Assembly (NCBI GenBank): GCA_041750975.1
Contig: JBGSYN010000150.1
Coordinates: 32,159-96,158, forward strand
DNA from: JBGSYN01 sp041750975
GTDB lineage: Bacteria > Pseudomonadota > Alphaproteobacteria > Geminicoccales > Geminicoccaceae
Length of the DNA: 64,000 nucleotides
Direction of reading: 5' to 3'
The notes beneath the pieces are model-generated. The model worked only from the letters and a program-made list of their open reading frames with translations. It was not told where the DNA came from and did not search any database. Positions 34,344 to 44,275 of the stretch are shown here, one piece after another (positions within the stretch are counted from its first letter, which is position 1; each line of letters starts with the position of its first letter). The translations under genes were made by a program, and so were the position numbers.

Positions 34344-35627
34344 ATGCGGTTCCTTCGCGGCTATGGAAGTATACTTAAGCCGGCTGGGCTACTGTTTGGT
34401 GCAGTGGTCGGAGGATGGATAGTCATTACGTACGAGCCGCCGCCGCCGCCGGCTTGGCGGCCAATCCAGCTTCAGGAAGTCGAAAAGCTCCCTCTTGCCG
34501 AGACATCGCCACTCCCGTCCCAAAAAATTACTGATGAAAGGCAAACGCGAATTGCCTCGACGACGGCCGTCTCAATCGAGCCGAAGGCTGTCCTGCCGGG
34601 TCTATTCGAGCGTCTATCGACAGAACCGTCACCTCCGCTAAGTCTGCCAAACCTGGTTCTGGAACGACCGGAAATTGCGTCGACGACCGAACCGGATACA
34701 TTTGAAGGGGAGGACGTTGCCTCAGTGCCATCAGATGTGACCGAGCCAGCGGCACGGGACGATGAAGAACTGGCTTCGCGCTTTAACCCGCCACCGCCTG
34801 TCATCGATCTACCCGCTGTCGCGCCGGTCGATCGATTGCAGGCGGTCCGGAGGGGAAGGAACGTCGGCGAACCGGCCTATGTGACCATCATCATAGATGA
34901 TCTTGGCTTGAATACAGTCACCACGGCAAAAATTGCCGATCTGCCAGGGCCGTTGACCTTATCGTTCCTGCCTTACGGTCGAAACCTTGATCAGCAATCA
35001 GCGTTGGTGAAAAGCCGCGGGCATGAGGTCTTTGTTCATTTGCCGATGGAGCCGATAGGCGATCAGGACCCGGGCCCGAATGCGATCCATAGTGGCCAGA
35101 GCACGGATGAAGTTCGCCGGCTGGCGCTCAATGCAATTGGTGCCGTAAGCGGCGCCGCGGGATTGAACAATCACATGGGCAGCAGGGCGACCACGGACGG
35201 AGCGTTGGTGCGCCCGGTGCTGGACGCTATGCAAGGTACCGGTCTCGTCTTTATTGACAGCTTCACGACGTCGGTTTCCATCGCGGAAACCATGGCACTG
35301 GAGGCCGGCCTACCGGCAAGCCGTCGTGATGTCTTCCTTGACAACGATCCTTCACCGGAGGCCATTCACACACAACTCATGAAACTCGAGGACCATGCGC
35401 GTGCCCATGGCACCGCAATCGGCATCGGCCACCCCTATCCCACCACCATCGCAGCAATCCGCGAATGGTCTCGAAATCTCCGTGCAAACGATTTGAACCT
35501 TATTCCTGCATCCAAATTGGTCGAGATTCGAATGTGCAAGAGAAATCCGACTTGTCGGCCTGCCGGCCCCTTGATCGCGCAGCGGGAGGTCAGTCCGCGC
35601 AACGCTTGCAATCTCGGCTACTGCTGA
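34344..35627 (+). CDS. divergent polysaccharide deacetylase family protein
   Basis: The 427-residue protein has an N-terminal membrane anchor (LLFGAVVGGWIVITY), a proline-rich then acidic linker of about 150 residues, and a C-terminal divergent polysaccharide deacetylase (DUF610-like) domain. That domain is seen in VTIIIDDLGLNTVTTAKI, GHEVFVHLPMEP, GLNNHMGSRAT and GTAIGIGHPYPTT. It probably acts in the periplasm on cell-wall or envelope polysaccharide. An ATG at 34344 was preferred to the TTG at 34329, but neither has a good ribosome binding site. It sits between trpG and trpE on the opposite strand, and its stop is 4 bp from the trpE stop. Confidence 0.85.
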   Translation: MRFLRGYGSILKPAGLLFGAVVGGWIVITYEPPPPPAWRPIQLQEVEKLPLAETSPLPSQKITDERQTRIASTTAVSIEPKAVLPGLFERLSTEPSPPLSLPNLVLERPEIASTTEPDTFEGEDVASVPSDVTEPAARDDEELASRFNPPPPVIDLPAVAPVDRLQAVRRGRNVGEPAYVTIIIDDLGLNTVTTAKIADLPGPLTLSFLPYGRNLDQQSALVKSRGHEVFVHLPMEPIGDQDPGPNAIHSGQSTDEVRRLALNAIGAVSGAAGLNNHMGSRATTDGALVRPVLDAMQGTGLVFIDSFTTSVSIAETMALEAGLPASRRDVFLDNDPSPEAIHTQLMKLEDHARAHGTAIGIGHPYPTTIAAIREWSRNLRANDLNLIPASKLVEIRMCKRNPTCRPAGPLIAQREVSPRNACNLGYC

Positions 35628-35631
35628 TCTT

Positions 35632-37143
35632 TCACGAGCGCTGATGCGCTGCAATTCGGATCGCCTCTTCGGCGGCACGAATTAGCGCCTGTGCCTTGTT
35701 AAGGCTCTCTTGGTATTCAGCCTCGGGATCGCTGTCGGCGACAACGCCGCCTCCGGCCTGAACAATCATCTCCCCGTCTTTGACGAGCGCCGTTCGAAGA
35801 GCGATGCAGGTGTCCATATTCCCGTCGGCGCTGAAATAGCCGACGGTTCCGGCATAGAAGCCACGGCGTTCGGTCTCCAACTCGTCGATTATCTCCATTG
35901 CCCGGATCTTCGGAGCGCCGCTGACAGTGCCCGCCGGAAAGCCGGCGATCAGGGCATCCAGAGCGTCGAATTCAGGACGAATTCGGCCTTCGACATTGGA
36001 AACGATGTGCATGACGTGAGAGTAATACTCGACGGCCATTTTTGAGGTGACCTCCACCGTGCCGATCTCTGCCACACGTCCGACATCGTTGCGGCCGAGG
36101 TCCAAAAGCATGATGTGCTCGGCAATCTCTTTCGGATCCGCAAGCATCTCCTCGGCAAGCCGTGCGTCCTCCTCAGGCGACTTGCCGCGACGGCGGGTGC
36201 CGGCGAGCGGTCGGATCGTTACACGCTGGTCCCGCAGTCGGACCAGGATCTCCGGGCTAGATCCGACCAGGGCGAAGGAACCCAAATCCAAAAAGAATAG
36301 AAAGGGCGAAGGATTGAGGCGCCGCAACGTGCGATAGAGAGAGAAAGGCGGCAGCTTGAATGGCAAACGAAACCGCTGAGATGGGACAACCTGGAAGATA
36401 TCTCCGGCAAGAATGTAGTCTTTCGCTTGTCTGACCATCGCGTGATAGTCAGCCCGGCTCACATTCGATTGTGGACCTTGGATATCCTGCACCACTGGCG
36501 GCTCGTAGTGGGAGATGCCCCGATCGAAATCGGTGATGGCATTGTTGAGGCGTTCGCAGGCGAGATCAAAGGCACTCGCGGCGTCGATGCCGGCGTCGGG
36601 CCATACGGGGGTCACAATGGTCACCCGATCTTCTATATTGTCGAAAATCGCCATGAGGGAGGGGCGGATGAATACCGCGTCCGGAGTATTTATGGTTTTC
36701 GCATTGGTGTCGGGCAGCCGCTCCATCTGCCGAACCATGTCGTAGGTCATGAAGCCGAACAAACCTGCAGCCATGGGCGGCAGTTGCTTCGGCAGCTCGA
36801 TTCGGCTTTCTTTTAGGATGGAACGCAGGCTTTCGAGCGATGATTGTGGCATTGGCTCGAAACTCTGTGTGTCGACCCGGGCGCGTCGATTGACTTCCGC
36901 TTGCGCGCCGTTGCATCGCCAGATGAGATCGGGTTTCGTCCCGATGATCGAATATCGCCCGCGGACCGCACCTCCCTCGACGCTTTCAAGGAGAAAACTG
37001 TGGTCCTTGCCGCCCGCCAGTTTCAACATCGCCGATACCGGCGTTTCCAGATCCGCGACCAAGGATGCCCATACGATCTGTGGTCGCCCCTCATCGTACG
37101 TTTTGAGGAAGGTCGGGCGATCCGGGGCAAAAGGTGTGGGCAT
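35632..37143 (-). CDS. trpE: anthranilate synthase component I
   Basis: TrpE makes anthranilate from chorismate with ammonia from TrpG. The 503-residue enzyme contains the chorismate-binding core: PSPFLFFLDLGSFALVGSSPE, RPLAGTRRRGKSPEED, LLDLGRNDVGRVA and FPAGTVSGAPKIRAMEIIDELE. The N-terminal LESVEGGAVRGRYSIIG region contains the LLES-type element of the tryptophan feedback site. Its ATG overlaps the ppiD stop by one base (TGATG), so it is expressed from the ppiD promoter region. Confidence 0.96.
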   Translation of the reverse strand: MPTPFAPDRPTFLKTYDEGRPQIVWASLVADLETPVSAMLKLAGGKDHSFLLESVEGGAVRGRYSIIGTKPDLIWRCNGAQAEVNRRARVDTQSFEPMPQSSLESLRSILKESRIELPKQLPPMAAGLFGFMTYDMVRQMERLPDTNAKTINTPDAVFIRPSLMAIFDNIEDRVTIVTPVWPDAGIDAASAFDLACERLNNAITDFDRGISHYEPPVVQDIQGPQSNVSRADYHAMVRQAKDYILAGDIFQVVPSQRFRLPFKLPPFSLYRTLRRLNPSPFLFFLDLGSFALVGSSPEILVRLRDQRVTIRPLAGTRRRGKSPEEDARLAEEMLADPKEIAEHIMLLDLGRNDVGRVAEIGTVEVTSKMAVEYYSHVMHIVSNVEGRIRPEFDALDALIAGFPAGTVSGAPKIRAMEIIDELETERRGFYAGTVGYFSADGNMDTCIALRTALVKDGEMIVQAGGGVVADSDPEAEYQESLNKAQALIRAAEEAIRIAAHQRS

Positions 37144-39035
37144 CAGGGGTTGTTCGGTTGCAAAATATTCGCGAGTGCGGCCTGATTGACGCTCACCGGG
37201 TAGCGCCTGCGTAGCGCCTGCTCGTATTGGGCAAGCAAGTCGTTGCGGAACTGCTGGCTTAGCTCCGACATCAGTTCGGGATCTGCCGATCCGATCTCGG
37301 GAATCTCGACTGTATCCACACGAACGATCGCTGCTGAATCTGCCAACTCCAAGACGCTTTCGGCAATGGATCCCGTAGGAGTGTCAAAAATAGTCCCAAC
37401 TGACTCAGCTGTCAGTCCTGCCGAGGACGGGGCAACATCCCGCTGCATGGGGCCGACCTCACGAATGGCCAGCGATTGGTTGCTTGCCCTTAAATCCTCG
37501 AATGTTGCCACTTCGCCGGCTCGCGTGAGGAGGGACTGAGCCTCCTCCACCGCCATTGAACGTTGTTGCTGCGCCTCCCAACCGGCAAGGATCTCTGCTC
37601 TCTTTTCCTCATGGGTATAAGGACGCTCAGGTTCGATAGTGTCGACTCGATAGAGGTAGTAAGTTCCGTCCGCGGTCTCCTCGAGCAAGGAAACCTCATC
37701 GGCCGGTGCGGAAAAAATGCCCTGCAACATTTCCGGTTGCACGTCGGTCGGAATTGCGCGGTTTTGGTTCTTTCCCATGCCTGAGGGATCGACGGACTCG
37801 AACTGTATCACCGATAGATCCAGACTATCGCCTGCCTCCTCGAGACTATTGCCGGCCGCAATCTCGTCGTCCAAAGCGGCCGCGAGATCGGGCAGCTGGT
37901 CCGTGGCTTTTCCGACAGCGAGATCTCTTGCGAGTTGCTCGCGAACCTCATCGAATGGCGTAACCGTCTCGGGAACCTCATCGGCGATTTCGAAGATATG
38001 CCAACCGAAATCGGATTCGACAGGCTGGCTGATCTCGTCCGTTCCGGTTTGCCAAACCATCGTATCGAGCACCTCGGGAAGATCCCCGGGCCTGAGATCC
38101 TCGAACTCGGTGAAGCTGAGATTGTTTTCCGGAAGCCGGTCGGGAATTTCCTCGAATTCCGCACCCGCGAGCGCTTCGCGTCTCGCCGGCTCGACCGCCT
38201 CTCGGCTGGGTGCCAGGATCTGACCTACGGTTCGACGCGCTGGAACACTGAACTGGCTTCGACGTTCGTCGTAAAGCGCTCGAACCTCGCGTTCGTCGAC
38301 CGTAATATCGTCGGCGACGATGTCGGGCGAAAGAATCAGCATTGCGCCTGTCCGGTATTCCGGCGCACGAAAGCTGTCGCTGTTTTCCTCGAGATAAGCT
38401 GCGAGCGTGGCTTCGTCGGGTTCGCTTACCTCAATGCTGGCGTAGGGCACCTCGAGAAGTGTCACTAGCCGTTCTTCGTTCCGATGTTTCTCTAGGACAA
38501 TACCCAGATCTTCCGGTAACCGCACCGAGTCCTCAAGGCTGCGCAGGATGCGATCGCGGGTCAGATCGGCGCGCATGTCTTCAATAAAGTCCTGCTCCGA
38601 AAAACCGAGCCGTTGCAGCGCGAAATCGAAATTCGGACGAGAGAATTGCCCGGCGACTTGAAATGCGGGGATGGTCCGGATTGTTTCGGCTACGGTTTCA
38701 TCATCGGTACTCAGATTGAGATCGGATGCGTGCACTTCCACAAGACGTCGTGCAACGCTCTGCGCCAAGGCGTCATTCAACAATTGGGCGCCAAGCGGCC
38801 CTTCTCGGTCGATCGCCGCTCCATACTGTTCCTGGAGTTGTCTGAGGTTATTCGTGAAATCTCTGTTAACTTCGATCAGGCTGACCGGTTGGCCATCGAC
38901 TTCAGCCGCGACATTCCCTCCGGGCGTGCCGAAGAACACGTCGCCGATACCCCATACGGCAAAACTGAGGACCAGCAGCAGCAGGAATGCCCTGACAACC
39001 CACGAAGAAACTTGATTGCGTAACGCTTGCAGCAT
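37143..39035 (-). CDS. ppiD: SurA N-terminal/parvulin-type peptidyl-prolyl isomerase PpiD
   Basis: PpiD is an inner-membrane-anchored periplasmic chaperone that assists newly exported proteins. The 630-residue product has a short cytoplasmic start (MLQALRNQVSSWVV), one transmembrane segment (RAFLLLLVLSFAVWGIGDVFF), a SurA-like chaperone domain, and a parvulin-like domain near residues 265-375 (ESDFGWHIFEIADEVPETV). The whole protein is rich in acidic residues. The start is usual for the family. It is divergent from tpiA with a 167 bp gap and overlaps trpE by one base. Confidence 0.92.
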   Translation of the reverse strand: MLQALRNQVSSWVVRAFLLLLVLSFAVWGIGDVFFGTPGGNVAAEVDGQPVSLIEVNRDFTNNLRQLQEQYGAAIDREGPLGAQLLNDALAQSVARRLVEVHASDLNLSTDDETVAETIRTIPAFQVAGQFSRPNFDFALQRLGFSEQDFIEDMRADLTRDRILRSLEDSVRLPEDLGIVLEKHRNEERLVTLLEVPYASIEVSEPDEATLAAYLEENSDSFRAPEYRTGAMLILSPDIVADDITVDEREVRALYDERRSQFSVPARRTVGQILAPSREAVEPARREALAGAEFEEIPDRLPENNLSFTEFEDLRPGDLPEVLDTMVWQTGTDEISQPVESDFGWHIFEIADEVPETVTPFDEVREQLARDLAVGKATDQLPDLAAALDDEIAAGNSLEEAGDSLDLSVIQFESVDPSGMGKNQNRAIPTDVQPEMLQGIFSAPADEVSLLEETADGTYYLYRVDTIEPERPYTHEEKRAEILAGWEAQQQRSMAVEEAQSLLTRAGEVATFEDLRASNQSLAIREVGPMQRDVAPSSAGLTAESVGTIFDTPTGSIAESVLELADSAAIVRVDTVEIPEIGSADPELMSELSQQFRNDLLAQYEQALRRRYPVSVNQAALANILQPNNP

Positions 39036-39202
39036 TGACCCGGGCGACTAACTCAATTTGGAAACAGTCCCGCTAACTAGACCGTTCGCATCGTGCTGAA
39101 AAGGGCGGTCATCCGAATCCATAACGCATCGGCCACAGCATCTGGTCGCGCTCGACAAGCTATGGTACAGGCTTGAAAACCTGTGCGTGAGAAATCCGAA
39201 AA

Positions 39203-39955
39203 ATGTCGTTTGCAAAGCCGATCGTGCTCGGCAATTGGAAAATGAATGGGCTTAAGTCCGAGGGCTTGGCGTTAGCTGGTGCTTTGGCCGAGAAGGCTAC
39301 GAAGCCGTCTGGAACGCTCGGTGTATTTCCGCCGGCAACCCTGATCGATTCCGTCCGGCGGCGACTCGAGGGGACCGAGATACTGGTTGGCGGACAGGAC
39401 TGTCACGATCGCAATAGTGGTGCATTCACTGGGTCGATCAGCCCGTTAATGCTCGCCGACTGCGGTGCTGAGATCGTTTTGATCGGACATTCCGAACGCC
39501 GCCACGGCCTGAACGAAGATGACGACTTGATTGCAAGAAAAGTGCATGCAGCGCTTGGCGCTGGCCTCGACGTCGTGCTTTGTGTCGGCGAAACGGAGGA
39601 CGAGTACCTTTCCGGCAAGCAGCAAGAACGCTTGCGCGTTCAGCTAGCGGCCGCGGTTCCGGAAATTGCCGGATCCGACAATTTCCTGGTCGCTTATGAA
39701 CCGGTCTGGGCGATCGGGACCGGTCGAACGCCATCGGTCGATGAGATTGGCGCGACCCACGGATTCATTCGCGAACGACTTGCCGAATTAGTGTCATCCG
39801 CACCGGCCATGGGCATCCTTTATGGTGGCTCCGTAAAGCCCTCCAATGCCTCGGAAATTCTTTTGATTCCCGATGTGGATGGCGTTCTGATCGGCGGTGC
39901 AAGTTTGGACGCGAACGATTTTTGGTCGATCTATGCGGCGGGCGGGGGTACATGA
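39203..39955 (+). CDS. tpiA: triosephosphate isomerase
   Basis: TpiA interconverts dihydroxyacetone phosphate and glyceraldehyde-3-phosphate. The 250-residue TIM barrel has the catalytic lysine in LGNWKMNG, the histidine in LIGHSERR and the glutamate in AYEPVWAIGTG. The C-terminal GILYGGSVKPSNASE phosphate loop and VLIGGASLDAN close the barrel. It starts a forward run of housekeeping genes and is followed by secG after 94 bp. Confidence 0.97.
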   Translation: MSFAKPIVLGNWKMNGLKSEGLALAGALAEKATKPSGTLGVFPPATLIDSVRRRLEGTEILVGGQDCHDRNSGAFTGSISPLMLADCGAEIVLIGHSERRHGLNEDDDLIARKVHAALGAGLDVVLCVGETEDEYLSGKQQERLRVQLAAAVPEIAGSDNFLVAYEPVWAIGTGRTPSVDEIGATHGFIRERLAELVSSAPAMGILYGGSVKPSNASEILLIPDVDGVLIGGASLDANDFWSIYAAGGGT

Positions 39956-40049
39956 GCCCTCGCATCGCTCATTTGCGGACCCTTGTGTCCGCTGCCTCAA
40001 GACGTTGCTCCCAACAAACCTGAACTTCGGCTATCGGATCTCATTGCCT

Positions 40050-40382
40050 ATGGGCACGGTAATTCTCGTTATTCATCTGATCATCGCGATCGCACTCGTT
40101 GCCATCATCCTCCTCCAACGCAGTGAAGGCGGTGCACTTAGCGGTCTGGGAGGTGGTAGTTTCGGCGGGCTTATGTCGGGCCGTGGAACTGCCAATTTGC
40201 TCACACGGACGACTGCCATCCTGGCCACCTGCTTTATTGGCACGAGCCTCGTGTTGGCAATTCTCGCGGGGAACAGCCGATCGACCGGCTCGATATTGGA
40301 CGCGCCTGTACAAGGCGGTGAAGTCGGCGTGCCGGATGAGCCTGCTGAACCTGCCGGGCCATCGGCGCCTGTCGCTAATTGA
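40050..40382 (+). CDS. secG: protein-export membrane protein SecG
   Basis: SecG is an auxiliary subunit of the SecYEG translocon in the inner membrane. The 110-residue product has two transmembrane helices (VILVIHLIIAIALVAIILLQ and AILATCFIGTSLVLAILAG) around the conserved QRSEGGALSGLGGGS loop and TRTTA. An acidic Pro/Ala-rich tail follows. The ATG at 40050 gives the family N-terminus, while an open frame from 39897 overlaps tpiA and is unrelated. The ribosome binding site is weak. Confidence 0.94.
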   Translation: MGTVILVIHLIIAIALVAIILLQRSEGGALSGLGGGSFGGLMSGRGTANLLTRTTAILATCFIGTSLVLAILAGNSRSTGSILDAPVQGGEVGVPDEPAEPAGPSAPVAN

Positions 40383-40450
40383 TGCTGCCTTCGCGGATTT
40401 AAAACCCTCGCCCTAGGGCGATCGAAGATGAGCAGGGGAGACTTCGGCAA

Positions 40451-42079
40451 ATGCCACGCTTCGTGTTCGTTACCGGCGGGGTCGTATCTTCCCTTGGCAA
40501 GGGGTTGGCGGCGGCGGCCCTAGGCTCGCTGTTGCAATTGCGGGGCTTCAAGGTTCGTCTGCGGAAGCTCGATCCCTATCTCAATATCGATCCCGGCACG
40601 ATGTCGCCCTATCAGCACGGTGAAGTGTTCGTCACCGATGATGGCGCCGAGACCGACCTCGACCTCGGCCATTACGAGCGCTTCACGGGAGTGCCGGCCC
40701 GCGCCACCGACAGCGTATCGGCGGGGCGCATTTACTGGACACTGCTGTCACGCGAACGCCGGGGCGATTATTTGGGTGCTACGGTTCAGGTGATTCCTCA
40801 TGTCACGGACGCCATCAAGGAATTCATAACGCGTGATCTCGAAGGAACCGATATCGCCATCTGCGAAATCGGCGGCACAGTCGGCGATATCGAAAGCCTG
40901 CCGTTTCTAGAGGCTATCCGGCAGCTCTCGAATGAGCACGAGGCGGGCCATGTATTATTTCTGCATGTCACGCTCGTGCCGTTCATCGCCTCTGCCAAGG
41001 AACTCAAGACCAAGCCGACGCAGCATTCGGTGCGTGAACTGCGGGCCATCGGTATCCAACCCGACATCCTTTTGTGCCGTAGCGAATTTCCGATCCCGCT
41101 CGAAGCGCGGCGGAAGATCGCCTTGCAATGCAGCGTTCGCGAAGAAGCCGTCATTCCCGCTCAGGATTGCGGCACCATTTATGAAGTGCCGCTGCGATAT
41201 CATGCTGAAGGTCTGGACACCCAGGTCCTGAAGGCGCTGCGTCTCACCAGCGCCCGCGAACCCGATCTTTCCAATTGGCGGACAATTGTCGAACGGATCG
41301 AAAGGCCAGAAGGTGAGGTCGTGATCGCCATCGTCGGCAAATATGTCGGCTTGGCGGATGCCTATAAGTCACTTGACGAGGCGCTTACCCATGGCGGAGT
41401 GGCCAACAATGTTCGCGTGAAGACCAATTGGATCGATGCTGAAAACCTGGATCCGGAAGACACCGCCCAACAATTACACAATGCGCATGGCATTCTTGTG
41501 CCGGGGGGCTTCGGCGAGCGCGGTGTCGAAGGCAAGATGGCTTCGGTGCGTTACGCCCGGGAACGACAGATTCCATTTTTCGGCATCTGCTTCGGTATGC
41601 AGCTCGCTTGTATTGAGGCCGCACGCACACTGGCAGATATCCCGGCTGCCAATTCAACGGAGTTCGGCCCGAGTCCGGACCCCGTAGTCGGTCTTTTGAC
41701 TGAATGGGATAGGGACGGCGAGGTTGAGCGACGCGGTGCTGACAGTGATCTTGGCGGGACCATGCGCCTGGGTGCCTATCCTTGCAAGATGAGTCCGGAA
41801 AGTCTGGTTGGCGCCATATACGGCAAGCCGATGATTCATGAGCGCCATCGCCATCGCTATGAAGTGAACACCAACTATGTCTCGCGTTTGGAAGCTGCAG
41901 GCCTGCGGTTTTCGGGAATGTCGCCGGATGGTCGCCTGCCCGAGATCGTCGAGGCTCCCGACCATCCATGGTTTGTCGGCGTTCAGTTCCATCCCGAGCT
42001 GAAATCGAAACCCTTCGAAACCCATCCGCTATTCGCCGCCTTCATCGAGGCGGCGGTGGCGCAATCGAGACTAGTCTAG
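40451..42079 (+). CDS. pyrG: CTP synthase
   Basis: PyrG makes CTP from UTP, ATP and glutamine. The 542-residue enzyme has the N-terminal synthetase domain (FVFVTGGVVSSLGKGLAAAALG, then KLDPYLNIDPGTMSPYQHGEVFVTDDGAETDLDLGHYERF-type sequence). The C-terminal glutaminase domain has the nucleophile in FFGICFGMQLA and the His/Glu pair in VQFHPELKSKP. A ribosome-binding-like GCAGGGGAG stretch lies upstream of 40451. kdsA follows after 2 bp. Confidence 0.97.
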   Translation: MPRFVFVTGGVVSSLGKGLAAAALGSLLQLRGFKVRLRKLDPYLNIDPGTMSPYQHGEVFVTDDGAETDLDLGHYERFTGVPARATDSVSAGRIYWTLLSRERRGDYLGATVQVIPHVTDAIKEFITRDLEGTDIAICEIGGTVGDIESLPFLEAIRQLSNEHEAGHVLFLHVTLVPFIASAKELKTKPTQHSVRELRAIGIQPDILLCRSEFPIPLEARRKIALQCSVREEAVIPAQDCGTIYEVPLRYHAEGLDTQVLKALRLTSAREPDLSNWRTIVERIERPEGEVVIAIVGKYVGLADAYKSLDEALTHGGVANNVRVKTNWIDAENLDPEDTAQQLHNAHGILVPGGFGERGVEGKMASVRYARERQIPFFGICFGMQLACIEAARTLADIPAANSTEFGPSPDPVVGLLTEWDRDGEVERRGADSDLGGTMRLGAYPCKMSPESLVGAIYGKPMIHERHRHRYEVNTNYVSRLEAAGLRFSGMSPDGRLPEIVEAPDHPWFVGVQFHPELKSKPFETHPLFAAFIEAAVAQSRLV

Positions 42080-42081
42080 CA

Positions 42082-42912
42082 ATGGCAACGCGGAAGACGG
42101 TGAACGTTAAGGGCGTCGCCATCGCCTCGGACCGGCCCCTTGCCTTGATCGCCGGGCCCTGCGCAATCGAAAGCGCCGACCACGCTACGATGATGGCCGG
42201 CGAGCTCCAATCGCTCTGCGCGCAACTCGGAATCCCACTTATCTTCAAGAGTTCGTTCGACAAAGCCAATCGAACCAGCGCGTCGAGCGCGCGTGGCGTC
42301 GGCTTCGAGACGGGCCTTCAGGTACTTGCCGATATTCGATCCAAATTCGACTTGCCGGTGTTGACCGATGTGCATGAGAGCTGGCAATGCGGTCCGACCG
42401 GCGAGGCGGTCGACGTCATCCAGATACCGGCGTTTCTCTGCCGACAGACCGATCTGCTGGCGGCGGCCGCTGCTACTTCGGCCGCGATCAACGTCAAAAA
42501 AGGGCAATTTCTGGCGCCCTGGGACATGACGAACGTGACGTCGAAGCTCGAGGCATTCGGCGCCGAGCGGATACTGGTGACCGAGCGAGGGACGTCGTTC
42601 GGCTACAATACCCTCGTGTCTGATATGCGTGCTCTGCCGCAACTTGCGGCGATCGGGTGGCCGGTTGTCTTCGACGCGACCCATTCGGTGCAGCAGCCCG
42701 GCGGTCTTGGGGGGCGAAGTGGCGGCCAGCGCGAATTCGTGCCGGTGCTCGCCCGAGCTGCCGTAGCCGTCGGCGTTGCCGCCGTATTCATCGAAACACA
42801 CGATGATCCGGACAACGCCCTCAGCGACGGACCCAACATGGTGCCGCTTGGCGAAATGCGCCGCCTGCTCGAGCGCTTGAAGGCCTTCGATGCGCTGGCC
42901 AAAGAGGGCTGA
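42082..42912 (+). CDS. kdsA: 3-deoxy-8-phosphooctulonate synthase
   Basis: KdsA condenses arabinose-5-phosphate with phosphoenolpyruvate to Kdo-8-phosphate for lipopolysaccharide. The 276-residue TIM barrel has LIAGPCAIES, FKSSFDKANRTS, LPVLTDVHE and the C-terminal FIETHDDPDNALSDGPNM. The cysteine in AGPCAIES and the late histidine and aspartate are typical metal-type residues. The ATG at 42082 lies 2 bp after the pyrG stop; a longer frame from 41968 lies inside pyrG. Confidence 0.96.
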   Translation: MATRKTVNVKGVAIASDRPLALIAGPCAIESADHATMMAGELQSLCAQLGIPLIFKSSFDKANRTSASSARGVGFETGLQVLADIRSKFDLPVLTDVHESWQCGPTGEAVDVIQIPAFLCRQTDLLAAAAATSAAINVKKGQFLAPWDMTNVTSKLEAFGAERILVTERGTSFGYNTLVSDMRALPQLAAIGWPVVFDATHSVQQPGGLGGRSGGQREFVPVLARAAVAVGVAAVFIETHDDPDNALSDGPNMVPLGEMRRLLERLKAFDALAKEG

Positions 42913-42963
42913 GGCTCTGGAATTTTTTCACGAACGAATTCAAAAAACCAAGGGACGTGCGTC

Positions 42964-44250
42964 ATGCAGGACACGGAAATCGTCGGAATCGTCGGCCGGG
43001 AGATTCTCGATAGTCGCGGCAACCCAACGGTCGAGGTCGACATAACGCTGGCCTGTGACGTTACGGGCCGTGCTTCCGTTCCATCCGGCGCTTCGACCGG
43101 ATCGCGCGAGGCAATAGAGCTTCGCGATGGCGACAGTCAGCGCTTCGGCGGCAAGGGCGTTCTGAAGGCAGTCGAAGCAATCAATGGCGAAATTGCCGAT
43201 ACGGTGCTGGGCCTGGATGCCGCCGAACAGTTCCGGCTGGATCGAATCCTGAATCAACTCGACGGGACACCGAACAAGGGGCGGCTCGGCGCCAACGCCA
43301 TTCTCGGCGTCAGTCTCGCCTCGGCCCATGCGTCGGCGGCCGCGTTCGAACTGCCCCTGCACCGTTATTTGGGTGGCGTCGGCGCCCGGTTATTGCCCAC
43401 ACCCATGATGAACGTCCTCAATGGCGGAGCCCATGCCGACAATCCGATCGATATCCAGGAATTCATGGTGATGCCGGTCGGGGCGCAGAGCTTCGGCGAG
43501 GCGTTGCGCATGGGTGCTGAAATCTTCCAGAGCCTGAAAAAGACCCTGCGCGATGCCGGACACAATACCAATGTTGGTGATGAGGGCGGTTTTGCGCCGA
43601 ATCTTCAGAGTGCGGAAGAGGCAATGAGTTTTCTCGTCAAGGCAACGGAGAGTGCGGGGTACAGCGTCGGCGACGACATCGTGTTCGCCCTGGATGTCGC
43701 AGCCAGCGAGTTCTTCAAGAATGGCCGCTACGAACTTGAGGGAGAGGGAAAATCGCTCGATGCGGATGGCATGATCTCTTACCTGAACGATCTTGTCGGC
43801 AAATTCCCGATCCATTCGATCGAGGACGGCATGGCTGAACAGGATTGGGAGGGCTGGGCGCTGATGACCGAACAGCTCGGCAACAAAATACAGCTGGTGG
43901 GCGACGATCTGTTCGTCACGAATACGGCGATACTGAAAGAAGGCATCGAGCGGGGTATCGCCAATGCCATCCTCATCAAGGTCAACCAGATCGGCACATT
44001 GAGCGAGACATTGGAGGCCGTGCAGCTTGCGGCCGATCATGGCTTCGCATCGATCATCTCCCATCGGTCGGGAGAAACGGAGGATACGACGATCGCGGAC
44101 CTCGCCGTGGCTACCGGCTGTGGGCAAATTAAAACAGGAAGCTTGTCCCGTTCGGATAGATTGGCCAAATACAACCAGTTATTGCGGATAGAAGAGATGT
44201 TGGATGAGACCGCACGCTATGCGGGCCGTGCGAAGCTCTCTCGAAGCTGA
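42964..44250 (+). CDS. eno: enolase
   Basis: Enolase converts 2-phosphoglycerate to phosphoenolpyruvate. The 428-residue product has the N-terminal GREILDSRGNPTVEVDI, SVPSGASTGSREAIELRDGD, the metal-site regions (LDVAASEFF, SIEDGMAE, QLVGDDLFVTN) and the signature LIKVNQIGTLSETLEA. The ATG at 42964 has AAGGGA 8 bases upstream. The usual position between kdsA and ftsB and before the pyruvate dehydrogenase genes is kept. Confidence 0.97.
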   Translation: MQDTEIVGIVGREILDSRGNPTVEVDITLACDVTGRASVPSGASTGSREAIELRDGDSQRFGGKGVLKAVEAINGEIADTVLGLDAAEQFRLDRILNQLDGTPNKGRLGANAILGVSLASAHASAAAFELPLHRYLGGVGARLLPTPMMNVLNGGAHADNPIDIQEFMVMPVGAQSFGEALRMGAEIFQSLKKTLRDAGHNTNVGDEGGFAPNLQSAEEAMSFLVKATESAGYSVGDDIVFALDVAASEFFKNGRYELEGEGKSLDADGMISYLNDLVGKFPIHSIEDGMAEQDWEGWALMTEQLGNKIQLVGDDLFVTNTAILKEGIERGIANAILIKVNQIGTLSETLEAVQLAADHGFASIISHRSGETEDTTIADLAVATGCGQIKTGSLSRSDRLAKYNQLLRIEEMLDETARYAGRAKLSRS

Positions 44251-44275
44251 GGCCTGCCTTGGACCATGGAGGCAC

